Origin: Leisingera aquaemixtae
Lineage (GTDB): Bacteria; Pseudomonadota; Alphaproteobacteria; Rhodobacterales; Rhodobacteraceae
Assembly: GCF_019801145.1 (NCBI RefSeq)
Contig: NZ_JAHVJQ010000004.1
Coordinates: 1-64,000 of the forward strand
Length of the DNA: 64,000 bases
Direction of reading: 5' to 3'
This document shows positions 1-8,788 of this stretch, piece after piece. Every line of letters starts with the position of its first letter. Position 1 is the stretch's first letter. The notes beneath the pieces were generated by a model, which was given only the letters and a program-made list of their open reading frames with translations, searched no databases and was not told where the DNA came from. The translations under genes were made by a program, and so were the position numbers.

Positions 1-162
1 CTGGAGTGCTGGAAGGCGAAACAGGTGTTTGTCTCCAAGCGCGGCCAGGGCACGGGCTATTCCGGCATCGAGAACCCCCTGTTCTTCAAGGAAAACACCC
101 GCATGTTCTACGGCGACGCTAAGCAGAGTTTGGATACCTTGCTCAGCCTCTCCGCCGCCTGA
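1..162 (+). CDS. pntB: NAD(P) transhydrogenase subunit beta, C-terminal end (partial)
   Basis: The window opens inside a reading frame whose last 53 residues include [20 protein letters not shown], the highly conserved end of the NADP(H)-binding domain III of the proton-translocating transhydrogenase beta subunit. PntB is an inner-membrane protein that exchanges hydride between NADH and NADP+ using the proton gradient, and this part faces the cytoplasm. The start lies outside the window. The next gene follows after 33 bases in the same direction, so read-through is possible, although the functions are unrelated. Confidence 0.9.
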   Translation: MECWKAKQVFVSKRGQGTGYSGIENPLFFKENTRMFYGDAKQSLDTLLSLSAA

Positions 163-195
163 CCCCCGCAGATTTATCAAGAAGGAACAACCGTC

Positions 196-1515
196 ATGAC
201 TGCTGCCCCGGCCCCCAAGAACGACCTTGGCGCCTATTGGATGCCCTTCACCGCCAACCGGCATTTCAAGGAGAACCCGCGGATGATCGCCGGGGCGGAA
301 GGGATGTATTACACCACCACCGACGGGCGCAAGGTGATGGATGGCACCGCGGGCCTGTGGTGCGTCAATGCAGGCCACGCCGCGCCGCGGATCACCGAGG
401 CGGTGCAGAAGCAGGTGGCGGAGCTGGACTATGCCCCGGCCTTCCAGATGGGCCACCCCAAGGCCTTTGAACTGGCAAACCGGCTGGCGGATCTGGCACC
501 GGGGGATCTGAACCATGTGTTCTTCACCAATTCCGGCTCGGAGTCGGTGGAGACCGCGCTGAAGATCGCGCTGGCCTATCACAAGGCCAGGGGCGAGCAA
601 GGCCGCACCCGGCTGATTGGCCGCGAGAAGGGCTATCACGGGGTCAATTTCGGCGGCATCTCGGTGGGCGGCATCGTCAACAACCGCCGTCATTTCGGCA
701 CCCTGCTGACCGGGGTGGACCACTTGCGCCACACCCATGACCCGGAGCGCAACGCCAATACCAAGGGCCAGCCGGAGCATGGCGCGGAGCTTGCCGAGGA
801 TCTGCAACGGATCATCGACCTGCACGGCGCCGAGACCATCGCCGCGGTGATCGTCGAGCCGATGGCCGGCTCCGCCGGTGTGATCCTGCCGCCCAAGGGA
901 TATCTGCAGCGGCTGCGAGAGATCACCCGCGAACATGGCATCCTTTTGATCTTTGACGAGGTGATCACCGCTTATGGCCGCCTGGGCCGGGCCTTCGGCG
1001 CGGATTATTACGGTGTGGAGCCGGACATGATCACCACCGCCAAGGGGCTGACCAACGGGGTCATTCCGATGGGCGCGGTGATGATCAGCAGCGCAATCCA
1101 CGATGCCTTCATGACCGGCCCGGAGAACCTGATCGAGCTGTTCCACGGCTATACCTATTCCGGCAACCCGGTGGCCTGCGCGGCGGCGCTGGCGGCGTTG
1201 GACACTTACCGCGAAGAAGAGCTGTTTGAGCGTGCTGCAGGGCTGGAGGGCTATTGGGCGGATGCGCTGTTCAGCCTGAAAGGGCTGCCGCATGTGATGG
1301 ACATACGCTGCTCCGGCCTGGTTGGCGCGGTGGAACTGGAGCCGGTTGAGGGCGCACCCACCAAGCGTGCGTTCGACACCTACCTTCGGGCCTGGGACAA
1401 GGGCGCGCATCTGCGCACCACCGGCGACATCATCGCCATGTCGCCGCCGCTGATCATCGAAAAATCCGAAATCGACGAGCTGGTCGGCATTCTGGCCGAG
1501 TCGCTTATCGCGTGA
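196..1515 (+). CDS. Class III (omega) aminotransferase, probable beta-alanine:pyruvate/2-oxo acid transaminase
   Basis: This is a 439-residue PLP-dependent aminotransferase of class III. Visible hallmarks are the FTNSGSESVETALK cofactor-phosphate region (about 109-123), the FDEV motif with the PLP-ring aspartate at D254, and the Schiff-base lysine K283 in TTAKGLTNG. An AAGGA ribosome site precedes the ATG. It sits directly ahead of an N-carbamoyl-beta-alanine amidohydrolase and a dihydropyrimidinase. The likely role is therefore removal of the amino group of beta-alanine (from uracil) or 3-aminoisobutyrate (from thymine) to the semialdehyde. That substrate is inferred from context; taurine or other omega-amino acids are possible because the family is promiscuous. 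Confidence 0.85.
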   Translation: MTAAPAPKNDLGAYWMPFTANRHFKENPRMIAGAEGMYYTTTDGRKVMDGTAGLWCVNAGHAAPRITEAVQKQVAELDYAPAFQMGHPKAFELANRLADLAPGDLNHVFFTNSGSESVETALKIALAYHKARGEQGRTRLIGREKGYHGVNFGGISVGGIVNNRRHFGTLLTGVDHLRHTHDPERNANTKGQPEHGAELAEDLQRIIDLHGAETIAAVIVEPMAGSAGVILPPKGYLQRLREITREHGILLIFDEVITAYGRLGRAFGADYYGVEPDMITTAKGLTNGVIPMGAVMISSAIHDAFMTGPENLIELFHGYTYSGNPVACAAALAALDTYREEELFERAAGLEGYWADALFSLKGLPHVMDIRCSGLVGAVELEPVEGAPTKRAFDTYLRAWDKGAHLRTTGDIIAMSPPLIIEKSEIDELVGILAESLIA

Positions 1516-1580
1516 CCAACCGGCCGCCGGCCCGCCGCGGAGGAGCACGCGGGGCCGGCCGCCGCCAAGGGAGAGAAGAC

Positions 1581-2831
1581 ATGAAAGACGTGCAAAGCAA
1601 CGCCCGCATCAATGGCAGCCGCCTGTGGGATTCGCTGATGGAGATGGCGCAGAAAGGTCCCGGGCTGCGCGGCGGCAACAACCGCCAGACGCTGACCGAT
1701 GCCGACAAGGAAGGCCGCGACCTGTTCAAGCGCTGGTGCGAGGAGGCCGGCATGACGGTGGGCGTCGACAGCATGGGCAACATGTTTGCCCGCCTCGAAG
1801 GCGCGGAGCCGGATCTGGACCCGGTGATGATGGGCAGCCATCTGGACACCCAGCCCACGGGCGGCAAATACGACGGCGTGCTGGGCGTGCTGGCGGGGCT
1901 TGAGGTGGTGCGCTCGATCCGCGATCAGGGCCTGCGCACCCGCCGCCCCATCGTGGTGGTGAACTGGACCAACGAGGAAGGCACCCGCTTTGCCCCGGCG
2001 ATGCTGTCCTCCGGCGTCTTTGCAGGCGTCCACACCCAGGACTGGGCCTATGCGCGGGAGGATGCGGAAGGCAAAAAGTTCGGCGAGGAATTGGCCCGTA
2101 TCGGCTACAAGGGCGATGAGCCGGTGGGCAACCGGAAGATGCACGCGATGTTCGAGCTGCATATCGAGCAGGGCCCCATTCTGGAAGCCGAGGGCAAGGA
2201 CATTGGCGTTGTCACTCACGGTCAGGGCCTGAACTGGCTGCAGGTGACGCTGACGGGTCAGGAGGCGCATACCGGCTCCACCCCGATGCCGATGCGCCGC
2301 AATGCGGGTCTTGGCGCGGCGCGGATCACCGATCTGGTGCATGAGATCGCAATGAGCCACCAGCCCGATGCCGTGGGCGCCGTCGGACACTGCGATTATT
2401 ACCCCAACAGCCGCAATATCGTGCCGGGCAAGGTGGTGTTCACCATCGACTTCCGCTCGCCCAGCTTTGACACCCAGACCGATATGGAACAGCGCCTGCG
2501 CGACGGGGCCGCCAAGATTGCCGAGGAACTGGAACTGGGGCTGGAGATCGAACGGGCAGGGCATTTCGACCCGGTGACCTTTGATGAGGGCTGCGTTGAT
2601 GCGGTGCGCCGGGCGGCGGAGAAGCTGGGCTATTCGCACCGCAACATCATCTCCGGCGCGGGGCATGATGCCTGCTGGATCAACAAGGTGGCACCGACCG
2701 CCATGGTGATGTGCCCCTGTGTCGACGGCCTCAGCCACAACGAGGACGAGGAAATCAGCCGCGAATGGGCAGCGGCGGGCACCGACGTGCTGCTGCATGC
2801 GGTGCTGGAAACCGCAGAGATCGTGGAGTGA
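1581..2831 (+). CDS. Zn-dependent N-carbamoyl-beta-alanine amidohydrolase (beta-ureidopropionase / hydantoinase-carbamoylase family)
   Basis: The 416-residue M20-type metalloamidase hydrolyses N-carbamoyl-beta-amino acids to the beta-amino acid, CO2 and ammonia. Metal-site residues are visible: GSHLDT (H87, D89), D98 in GKYDG, the NEEG glutamates near 132-133, H194 in ELHIEQG, and a late histidine in GAGHDACW. The GQEAHTGSTPMP stretch is the usual lid/dimer segment. The frame is open upstream to 1512, but the ATG at 1581 has an AAGGGAGAG ribosome site and begins the conserved part, so it was chosen. Dihydropyrimidinase follows after 5 bases, consistent with one operon for step two and three of reductive pyrimidine breakdown. 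Confidence 0.88.
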   Translation: MKDVQSNARINGSRLWDSLMEMAQKGPGLRGGNNRQTLTDADKEGRDLFKRWCEEAGMTVGVDSMGNMFARLEGAEPDLDPVMMGSHLDTQPTGGKYDGVLGVLAGLEVVRSIRDQGLRTRRPIVVVNWTNEEGTRFAPAMLSSGVFAGVHTQDWAYAREDAEGKKFGEELARIGYKGDEPVGNRKMHAMFELHIEQGPILEAEGKDIGVVTHGQGLNWLQVTLTGQEAHTGSTPMPMRRNAGLGAARITDLVHEIAMSHQPDAVGAVGHCDYYPNSRNIVPGKVVFTIDFRSPSFDTQTDMEQRLRDGAAKIAEELELGLEIERAGHFDPVTFDEGCVDAVRRAAEKLGYSHRNIISGAGHDACWINKVAPTAMVMCPCVDGLSHNEDEEISREWAAAGTDVLLHAVLETAEIVE

Positions 2832-2836
2832 GCGGC

Positions 2837-4297
2837 ATGAGCCAGAGAACCGTGATCAAGGGCGGCACCATTGTTGCCGCCGACCGCAGCTATGAGGCAG
2901 ATGTCGCCATCGAGGGCGGCAAGATCGTGCAGATCGGCACCGGCCTGAACGGCGACAAGGTGCTGGACGCCGGGGGCTGCTATGTCATGCCGGGCGGCAT
3001 TGACCCGCATGTGCATCTGGAGATGCCCTTCATGGGCACCCATTCGGCGGATGACTTCGAATCCGGCACCCGCGCGGGCCTCGCGGGCGGCACCACCATG
3101 GTGGTGGACTTCTGCCTGCCCAGCCCCGGCCAGTCGATGCTGGAGGCGCTGGAGGCCTGGCAGGCCAAGTCGAAACGCGCCTGCGCCGACTACTCCTTCC
3201 ACATGGCAGTGACCTGGTGGAGCGAGCAGGTGTTCAACGAGATGCAGCAGGTCGTGGACTTGGGCATCAACTCCTTCAAGCACTTCATGGCCTACAAGGG
3301 CGCGCTGATGGTGGACGACGACGAGCTGTTCGACTCGTTCCGCCGCTGCGCCGCGCTGGGTGCGCTGCCGATGGTGCATGCGGAAAACGGCGACGTGGTG
3401 GCCACCATGCAGCAGAAGCTCTTGGCTGACGGCATCCGCGGGCCGGAGGGCCACGGGCTGTCGCGCCCGCCGGAGGTCGAGGGCGAGGCCACCAACCGCG
3501 CCATCATGATTGCCGACATGGCGGGCGTGCCGCTGTACGTCGTGCATACCTCCTGCGAACAGGCGCATGAGGCGATCCGCCGGGCGCGCCAGAAGGGCAT
3601 GCGGGTCTATGGCGAGCCGCTGATCCAGCATCTTGTACTGGATGAGAGCGAATACCGCCATCCCAACTGGGACCACGCCGCGCAGCGGGTGATGTCGCCG
3701 CCGTTCCGGGACAAGGCGCACCAGGACAGCCTCTGGGCAGGCCTGCAGGCGGGGTCCTTGCAGGTTGTGGCAACCGACCACTGCGCCTTTACCGTGGATC
3801 AGAAACGCTTTGGCCTCGGTGATTTCACCAAAATCCCGAACGGCACCGGCGGCCTTGAGGACCGGATGCCTGTACTGTGGAGCGAGGGCGTGAACACCGG
3901 CCGGCTGACCCCGAACGAGTTTGTCGCCGTTACCTCCACCAATATCGCGCGCATTCTCAACATCTACCCGCGCAAGGGGGCGGTCCTGGAAGGTTCTGAC
4001 GCCGACCTGGTGGTGTGGGACCCCAAGAAATCCAAGGTGATTTCGCCGGAAACCCAGCAGTCTGTTGTGGAATACAACGTCTTCTCGGGGCGCGAGGTGA
4101 CAGGCCTGCCGCGCTACACACTCAGCCGCGGCGAGGTTGCGGTGGACGACGGCACCGTCTGCGCCACCCCGGGACACGGGCGGTTTGTGGACCGGCCGGC
4201 GTTCCCGGAAGTGAACAAGGCGCTCTCCAAGTGGAAAGAGGTGACCGCACCCCGCCAGGTTGTGCGCTCGGCTGAAAACATGCCGGCCTGCGTCTGA
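2837..4297 (+). CDS. hydA: Dihydropyrimidinase (D-hydantoinase)
   Basis: The 486-residue amidohydrolase-superfamily enzyme opens the ring of 5,6-dihydrouracil or dihydrothymine. All binuclear zinc ligands expected for the family are present: H58 and H60 (DPHVH), the carboxylated lysine K148 (SFKHFMAYKG), H181 (MVHAENGD), H237 (VVHTSCEQ) and D314 (ATDHCAF). The ATG at 2837 follows the stop of the preceding amidohydrolase by 5 bases. The length fits the family. A dihydropyrimidine dehydrogenase (PreA/PreT), needed to feed this enzyme, is not in the window and may lie upstream of pntB or elsewhere. Confidence 0.92.
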   Translation: MSQRTVIKGGTIVAADRSYEADVAIEGGKIVQIGTGLNGDKVLDAGGCYVMPGGIDPHVHLEMPFMGTHSADDFESGTRAGLAGGTTMVVDFCLPSPGQSMLEALEAWQAKSKRACADYSFHMAVTWWSEQVFNEMQQVVDLGINSFKHFMAYKGALMVDDDELFDSFRRCAALGALPMVHAENGDVVATMQQKLLADGIRGPEGHGLSRPPEVEGEATNRAIMIADMAGVPLYVVHTSCEQAHEAIRRARQKGMRVYGEPLIQHLVLDESEYRHPNWDHAAQRVMSPPFRDKAHQDSLWAGLQAGSLQVVATDHCAFTVDQKRFGLGDFTKIPNGTGGLEDRMPVLWSEGVNTGRLTPNEFVAVTSTNIARILNIYPRKGAVLEGSDADLVVWDPKKSKVISPETQQSVVEYNVFSGREVTGLPRYTLSRGEVAVDDGTVCATPGHGRFVDRPAFPEVNKALSKWKEVTAPRQVVRSAENMPACV

Positions 4298-4303
4298 TCA
4301 TGC

Positions 4304-4322
4304 TCCCCGGCGCAAGCCGGGG
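4304..4322 (+). terminator. Intergenic hairpin between dihydropyrimidinase and permease genes
   Basis: TCCCCGG and CCGGGGA form a 7-bp GC stem with a 5-base loop in the 90-base gap before the permease gene. There is no T-run after it. It is therefore more likely an RNA-processing or partial-attenuation hairpin inside the operon than a full terminator. Confidence 0.4.
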
Positions 4323-4387
4323 AACTTCGTATTTGCCGCCCTGTGGAGGACGGGGCGGCGATAAGCCAAATAGGGAGGAAACCAACA

Positions 4388-5878
4388 ATGGCTGACATCA
4401 CCACTGAGTTTGCCGCATCCGGCGCCGAGGCGCCGCCGCGGGTGGACCTGACGGGGATCGACCCGGAGCTGTACAACGAGGACCAGCTGCCCACCACGGC
4501 GGCGGAACGCACCTGGGACTGGCTGGCGATTGCCGCGCTTTGGGTCGGCATGGTGGTCTGTATCCCGACCTATCTGCTTGCCTCTTACCTGATCGGCTCC
4601 GGCATGAGCTGGGATCAGGCGGTTCTAACCATTCTGGCGGCCAATGCTATCGTGCTGATCCCGATGGTGCTGGTGGGCCATGCCGGCACCAAATACGGCA
4701 TCCCCTTCCCGGTGCTGCTGCGCTCGTCCTTCGGGCCCACCGGCGCCAAGATCCCGGCGGTGGCCCGCGGCATCGTCGCCTGCGGCTGGTTCGGCATCCA
4801 GACCTGGGTCGGCGGCTCGGCGATCTTCGTGATCCTGAACACCCTTACCGGCGGCGCGCTGGCGGGTGAGGCGCTGCCGGTGCTGGGCATCAGCGCGGGC
4901 GAGTTCATCTGCTTCCTCGCCTTCTGGGCGCTGCATCTCTACTTCATCAAGAACGGCACCGAGTCGATCCGCTGGCTGGAGACCTATGCGGCTCCGTTCC
5001 TGCTGGCGATGGGGCTGGCGCTCCTGGCCTGGGCCTATGTCAACGCGGGCGGCTTCGGCGAGATGCTGTCGACCCCCAGCGCCTTTGATCCGGGCCAGCC
5101 GCAGGAAGGCCAGTTCTGGGTGGTGTTCTGGCCGAGCCTCACCGGCATGATCGGCTTCTGGGCAACCCTGGCGCTGAACATCCCCGACTTCACCCGCCAC
5201 GCCAAGAGCCAGAAGGACCAGCTTCTGGGCCAGATGGTCGGCCTGCCGATCCCGATGGCGCTGTTTGCCTTTATCGCCTCCGCCGTGACCTCGGCCACCG
5301 TGGTGATCTATGGCGAGGCGATCTGGGATCCGATCCAGCTGTCCGAGAAGATGGGCGGATTTTCGGTGATCATCGCGCTGTTTGCCCTGATCGTGGCGAC
5401 GCTGACCACCAACCTGGCGGCTAACGTCGTGGCGCCTGCGCACGGGTTCTCGAACCTGGCGCCGAGCAAGATCAACCTCAAGCGCGGGGGCTACATCACC
5501 GCGGGCATCGGCATCGCCATGTTCCCCTGGATCCTGGTGAACCACATCATCGGCTGGCTGATCGCCTATTCGGCGCTCTTGGGTCCGATTGCGGGTGTGA
5601 TGCTGGCGGACTACTACCTGCTGCGCAAGACCAAGCTGGAAGTGGCCGACCTGTTCAAGATGAACGGCATCTATTCCGGCAGCAACGGCACCAACTGGGC
5701 CGGTGTCTGGGCCCTCGTGATCGGCATCCTGCCGAACCTGCCGGGTTTCCTGGCCGGTGTCGGCATCACCGCCGGCACGTCGGACTTCTTCGCCACGATC
5801 TATACCTATGCGTGGTTTGTGGGCCTGTTTGTCGCCGGTGCCGCCTATCTGGTGCTGTCGAAGGTCCTGAACAAGTGA
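4388..5878 (+). CDS. NCS1 family nucleobase/hydantoin/allantoin permease
   Basis: This is a 496-residue integral membrane protein with about twelve hydrophobic segments. It carries NCS1 (Mhp1/PucI-like) landmarks such as WDWLAIAALWVGM in the first helix, GIPFPVLLRSSFG, and the GWFGIQTWVGG segment of helix 3. These cation-coupled symporters import uracil, cytosine, allantoin or hydantoins. The frame is open 15 codons upstream, but the ATG at 4388 has an excellent AGGGAGGAAA ribosome site. Placement after the amidohydrolase and dihydropyrimidinase suggests it imports uracil, thymine or dihydropyrimidines. The exact substrate cannot be read from sequence. Confidence 0.88.
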   Translation: MADITTEFAASGAEAPPRVDLTGIDPELYNEDQLPTTAAERTWDWLAIAALWVGMVVCIPTYLLASYLIGSGMSWDQAVLTILAANAIVLIPMVLVGHAGTKYGIPFPVLLRSSFGPTGAKIPAVARGIVACGWFGIQTWVGGSAIFVILNTLTGGALAGEALPVLGISAGEFICFLAFWALHLYFIKNGTESIRWLETYAAPFLLAMGLALLAWAYVNAGGFGEMLSTPSAFDPGQPQEGQFWVVFWPSLTGMIGFWATLALNIPDFTRHAKSQKDQLLGQMVGLPIPMALFAFIASAVTSATVVIYGEAIWDPIQLSEKMGGFSVIIALFALIVATLTTNLAANVVAPAHGFSNLAPSKINLKRGGYITAGIGIAMFPWILVNHIIGWLIAYSALLGPIAGVMLADYYLLRKTKLEVADLFKMNGIYSGSNGTNWAGVWALVIGILPNLPGFLAGVGITAGTSDFFATIYTYAWFVGLFVAGAAYLVLSKVLNK

Positions 5879-5885
5879 ATCCAGT

Positions 5886-5920
5886 CCCCGGAGCGGCGCA
5901 TCCGCTCCGGGGCTTTCCTT
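5886..5920 (+). terminator. Rho-independent terminator after the permease gene
   Basis: A GC-rich stem (CCCCGGAGCGG paired with CCGCTCCGGGG, 5886-5912) with a 5-base CGCAT loop is followed by a pyrimidine/T-rich tail. It starts 8 bases after the permease stop, so it probably ends the pyrimidine operon or reduces expression of the DUF1330 gene. Confidence 0.7.
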
Positions 5921-5945
5921 AGAAATCAAACAGAAGGGTTGCCTG

Positions 5946-6239
5946 ATGCCCAAAGCCTATTGGATCGCACATGTCACGGTGACGGATCCCGAACCCTATG
6001 CCCTGTATGCCGCAGGCGCGACTGAAGCCTTTCGCAAGTTCAATGCGCGCGTGCTGGCACGCGGCGGAAAGTGCGAACAGCTTGAAGGCGACGGCCATCC
6101 ACGCAATGTGGTCATCGAATTCGACACGCTGGATGCGGCCCTGTCCTGCTACAATTCGCCGGAGTACCAGGCGGCCAAGAACCACCGCCTTGGCGCAGGT
6201 ATCGCCAACATCGTGATTGTCGAAGGCGCAGAGACCTGA
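5946..6239 (+). CDS. DUF1330 family protein
   Basis: This 97-residue soluble protein has the family pattern of DUF1330: the opening AYWIAHVTVTDPE, a central GGKCEQLEGD, and a closing NVVIEFDTLDAALSCYNSPEYQ with the A-K-N-H-R element after it. The fold is a ferredoxin-like alpha+beta dimer and the biochemical role of the family is not established. An AGAAGG ribosome site precedes the ATG. It lies downstream of the pyrimidine genes but beyond a terminator, so a role in that pathway is only a guess. Confidence 0.8.
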   Translation: MPKAYWIAHVTVTDPEPYALYAAGATEAFRKFNARVLARGGKCEQLEGDGHPRNVVIEFDTLDAALSCYNSPEYQAAKNHRLGAGIANIVIVEGAET

Positions 6240-6288
6240 CCGATCAGGTTCCCAAGTAAAAGCCAGGCCCTGTGCCTGCAGCACTCAG

Positions 6289-6320
6289 CTGCCCGGCTAT
6301 CGCGCAAGCTAGCCGGGCAG
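6289..6320. terminator. Hairpin between convergent genes
   Basis: CTGCCCGGCTA and TAGCCGGGCAG form an 11-bp perfect stem with a 10-base loop. It lies midway between the DUF1330 gene (+) and the aldehyde dehydrogenase gene (-), which converge here. No T-run flanks it on either side, so a termination role is plausible but unproven. Confidence 0.5.
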
Positions 6321-6333
6321 CCGCCAATGGCGA

Positions 6334-7854
6334 TCAGCCGACGCCGCGCAGATCCGCCGGCAGCAGCGCTTTGGGGATATTCTGATAGCAGACCGGGCGC
6401 AGGAAGCGGCGGATCGACAGGGTGCCGACCGAGGTCGCGCCGAAATTGGTCGAGGCCGGGTAGGGGCCGCCATGCACCATGGTGTCACTGACCTCGACGC
6501 CGGTGGGGAAGCCATTGGCCAGCACCCGGCCGGCCTTGCGCTCCAGCACCGGCAGCAGGGCCTGACCCTGTGCGGTGTCCGCCTCGTCCAGATGCAGGGT
6601 GCAGGTCAGCTGGCCCTGCAACGCGCGGGCGATCTCCAGCATTTCGGCGTCGCTTTCGGCGGTGATCACCAGACCCAGCGGACCAAAGACTTCCTCGGCC
6701 AGGATCTCGTTGCCCAGCCAGGTGCGCGCCTCGGTCACATAAAGGTAGGGCGCGGCAGAGCGGGTGTCGCAGCTGGTGGTCAGCAGCTCGCGCACGCCCG
6801 CGGTGGCGGCAACCCGGCGCTGGCCCTCGCGGTAGGCGCTGGCGATGCCCTCGGTCAGCATGGTTTGCGGCGCGACCTCTGACAGGGCGGCGGTGGCGGT
6901 GTCGATGAAACGCTCGGCCTCGGCGCCTGCGCGCAGCACGGCGATGCCGGGGTTGGTGCAGAACTGGCCCGCGCCCATGGTCAGCGAGGCGGCCCAGCCG
7001 GTGGCGATCTCGGTGCCGCGCGCGGAGAGAGCGGCGTCGAGGATGAACATCGGGTTGACCGAGCCCAGTTCGCCGAAGAAGGGGATCGGCTCGGGGCGGG
7101 CGGCGCAGAGGTCAAAGAGGGCGCGGCCGCCCGCCAGCGAGCCGGTGAAGCCCACCGCCTTGATCAGCGGGTGCTGCACCAGCGCTGCGCCGACCTCGCG
7201 GTTGCCGCCCTGGATCAGGCTGAACACGCCGGGGTGGAGGCCGCATTTGGTGATCGCGGCGAGCACGGCTTCGGCGACGATCTCGCCGGTGCCGGGGTGG
7301 GCGCTGTGGCCTTTGACCACCACCGGACAGCCCGCCGCCAGCGCCGCCGCGGTGTCGCCGCCCGCGGTGGAGAAGGCGAGCGGGAAATTGGAGGCACCGA
7401 AGACCGCGACAGGCCCCAGCGGGCGCTGCATCATGCGCAGCTCGGGGCGGGGCAGGGGTGCACGGTCCGGCAGCGCGGCGTCATAGCGGCGGTCGAGGTA
7501 GTTGCCCTTGAGGATATGATCGGCAAAGGTGCGCAGCTGGCCCGTGGTGCGGCCGCGCTCGCCCTGCAGGCGGGCCTCCGGCAGGCCGGTCTCCTGGGCG
7601 CCGATGGCGGTGATGTCTTCTGCGCGGGCCTCGATCTCATCCGCGATGGCGTTGAGGAAGGCGGCGCGCTCCGCCCGGCTGGTGGCGCCGTAGCTGGCAA
7701 AGGCATCCTCTGCCGCCTCCACCGCTGCATTCACGTCGCTGACGCGGCCAACGGAGAAATCATGGCTGGGGCCGGTGGCCGGAGAGGAGGGGAAGCGGGT
7801 TTCGCCGGGCGTCCAAGCGCCTGCGATCAGGTGGTTTCCGTGCGGTGTGAACAT
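6334..7854 (-). CDS. 2-ketoglutarate semialdehyde (2,5-dioxovalerate) dehydrogenase, NADP-type aldehyde dehydrogenase
   Basis: The 506-residue aldehyde dehydrogenase matches the ketoglutarate-semialdehyde subgroup: VAVFGASNFPLAFSTAGGDT in the cofactor fold, VVKGHSAHPGTGE, the ELGSVNP catalytic glutamate and the GQFCTNPG nucleophilic cysteine. It converts 2-oxoglutarate semialdehyde to 2-oxoglutarate, the last step of 4-hydroxyproline (and some sugar-acid) degradation. The frame is open to 7935, but the ATG at 7854 begins the conserved MFTPHG start. It is the last gene of the - strand hydroxyproline island and has its own upstream copy of the GGATAC element (7899-7922), so it may be transcribed separately from the GntR gene. 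Confidence 0.88.
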   Translation of the reverse strand: MFTPHGNHLIAGAWTPGETRFPSSPATGPSHDFSVGRVSDVNAAVEAAEDAFASYGATSRAERAAFLNAIADEIEARAEDITAIGAQETGLPEARLQGERGRTTGQLRTFADHILKGNYLDRRYDAALPDRAPLPRPELRMMQRPLGPVAVFGASNFPLAFSTAGGDTAAALAAGCPVVVKGHSAHPGTGEIVAEAVLAAITKCGLHPGVFSLIQGGNREVGAALVQHPLIKAVGFTGSLAGGRALFDLCAARPEPIPFFGELGSVNPMFILDAALSARGTEIATGWAASLTMGAGQFCTNPGIAVLRAGAEAERFIDTATAALSEVAPQTMLTEGIASAYREGQRRVAATAGVRELLTTSCDTRSAAPYLYVTEARTWLGNEILAEEVFGPLGLVITAESDAEMLEIARALQGQLTCTLHLDEADTAQGQALLPVLERKAGRVLANGFPTGVEVSDTMVHGGPYPASTNFGATSVGTLSIRRFLRPVCYQNIPKALLPADLRGVG

Positions 7855-7898
7855 GGGTGGGCCTCTGTATCGTGGCTGCGGCGCAGCAGGGGATTCTT

Positions 7899-7922
7899 GA
7901 TACGGGATAATGGATACAAAAT
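7899..7922 (-). promoter_or_regulatory. Candidate GntR operator upstream of the ketoglutarate-semialdehyde dehydrogenase gene
   Basis: The blocks GATAC, GGATA, TGGATACA and AAT, separated by single bases, occur here 45 bases before the ATG at 7854. The same arrangement, 21 of 24 bases identical, recurs at 20202-20225 before the ABC substrate-binding protein gene. Assignment to the adjacent GntR regulator is inferred from location. Confidence 0.6.
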
Positions 7923-7991
7923 ACGGGACTTGCAAGATGCCGGCCGGTAAAAACCGGGTGGTTCAGGTGTCAGAGGCTGGAAAAGCGCGGA

Positions 7992-8672
7992 TTAACTGCC
8001 AGTGGTGGCACGGTGTTCGGCGACCAGCGACAGCAGCTCCTCCTTGGTGCGGGAGATGTGATGCGCCAGCGCGGCGCAGGCGCCCTCCACATCGCGGGCC
8101 TGGGCCAGTTCCAGCAGGTCGTGATGCTCCTTCTTGGCGGGCTCGCGCTGTTTCATCACGCTGAGGTGCATCCGCACGAAACGGTCGCAATGCAGGCTGA
8201 TGCCCTGCAGCACCTCATTGGTCAGCTTACGGTCCGCCGCGGCATATAGCGCCGAGTGGTACTTGTGGTTGAGAGCGCCCCACTTAGCGACGTCATTGGC
8301 GTCATAAGAGGCGTCCATGTCCTTGAGGATATGTGTGCAGCGGGTGAAGTCCTCTGCCGTCATCGCCGGGATCGCGCGGCGGAACAGGTCCACCTCCAGC
8401 AGGATGCGCAGGTCGAAGATCTCGGCAATCTCGCGCAGCGAGTGCTTGGTGACAGAGGCGCCTCGGTTGTTGGTGAACTGCACCAGGCCCTCGGCGTCCA
8501 GCCGTTTTAGCGCCTCGCGGATCGGCATGCGCGAGACATCGTATTCCTCTGCCAGGGCCTCTTGCCGGATGGTTTCACCCTCGGCCAGCTCACCGCTCAG
8601 GATGCGTTCGCGCAGGTCGTTGGCAATCACTTCCGGGAGGGAGCTTCGGGTAACGGCGCGTTTGCCTGCCAT
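7992..8672 (-). CDS. GntR family (FadR/FCD subfamily) transcriptional regulator
   Basis: This 226-residue protein has an N-terminal winged helix (about 12-78) with LRERILSGELAEGETIRQEALAEEY and VSRMPIREALKRLDAEGLV, the GntR signature. A C-terminal all-helical FCD ligand domain (about 85-215) has metal-site-like residues in FDLRILLEVDLFRRAI and NHKYHSALYAAAD. It lies between catabolic genes of the hydroxyproline island and reads in the same direction. GAGG ahead of the ATG serves as ribosome site. Two GGATAC-type elements lie in its own upstream region, suggesting autoregulation. The effector is probably a hydroxyproline or pathway intermediate (inference). Confidence 0.9.
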   Translation of the reverse strand: MAGKRAVTRSSLPEVIANDLRERILSGELAEGETIRQEALAEEYDVSRMPIREALKRLDAEGLVQFTNNRGASVTKHSLREIAEIFDLRILLEVDLFRRAIPAMTAEDFTRCTHILKDMDASYDANDVAKWGALNHKYHSALYAAADRKLTNEVLQGISLHCDRFVRMHLSVMKQREPAKKEHHDLLELAQARDVEGACAALAHHISRTKEELLSLVAEHRATTGS

Positions 8673-8696
8673 GGGGGCCTCGTCAGATTTGTTGTT

Positions 8697-8711
8697 CGTA
8701 TTTTGGATACG
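8697..8711. promoter_or_regulatory. Inverted repeat, candidate GntR operator upstream of the gntR-type gene
   Basis: CGTAT-TTTGG-ATACG is a perfect 5-bp inverted repeat with a 5-base spacer, 25 bases before the GntR gene start. It contains the TTGGATAC core shared with the sites at 7899 and 20202. Confidence 0.6.
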
Positions 8712-8788
8712 CTAGTGGGTCTGCCCCGTTTCTTCAAGCAATTGGCCAAGTTTTACACCGGCAGCGGGGTTGCTGCCCCGCAACCGGC

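Noticed and set aside
134-141. GGATACC-like copy of the GntR motif within pntB
   Set aside because: It lies in coding sequence and matches only the 6-base core, so chance is the better explanation.
1512-1580. Upstream extension of the carbamoyl-beta-alanine amidohydrolase frame
   Set aside because: The 23 extra residues are Arg/Gly-rich and not family-like; the internal ATG at 1581 has the ribosome site.
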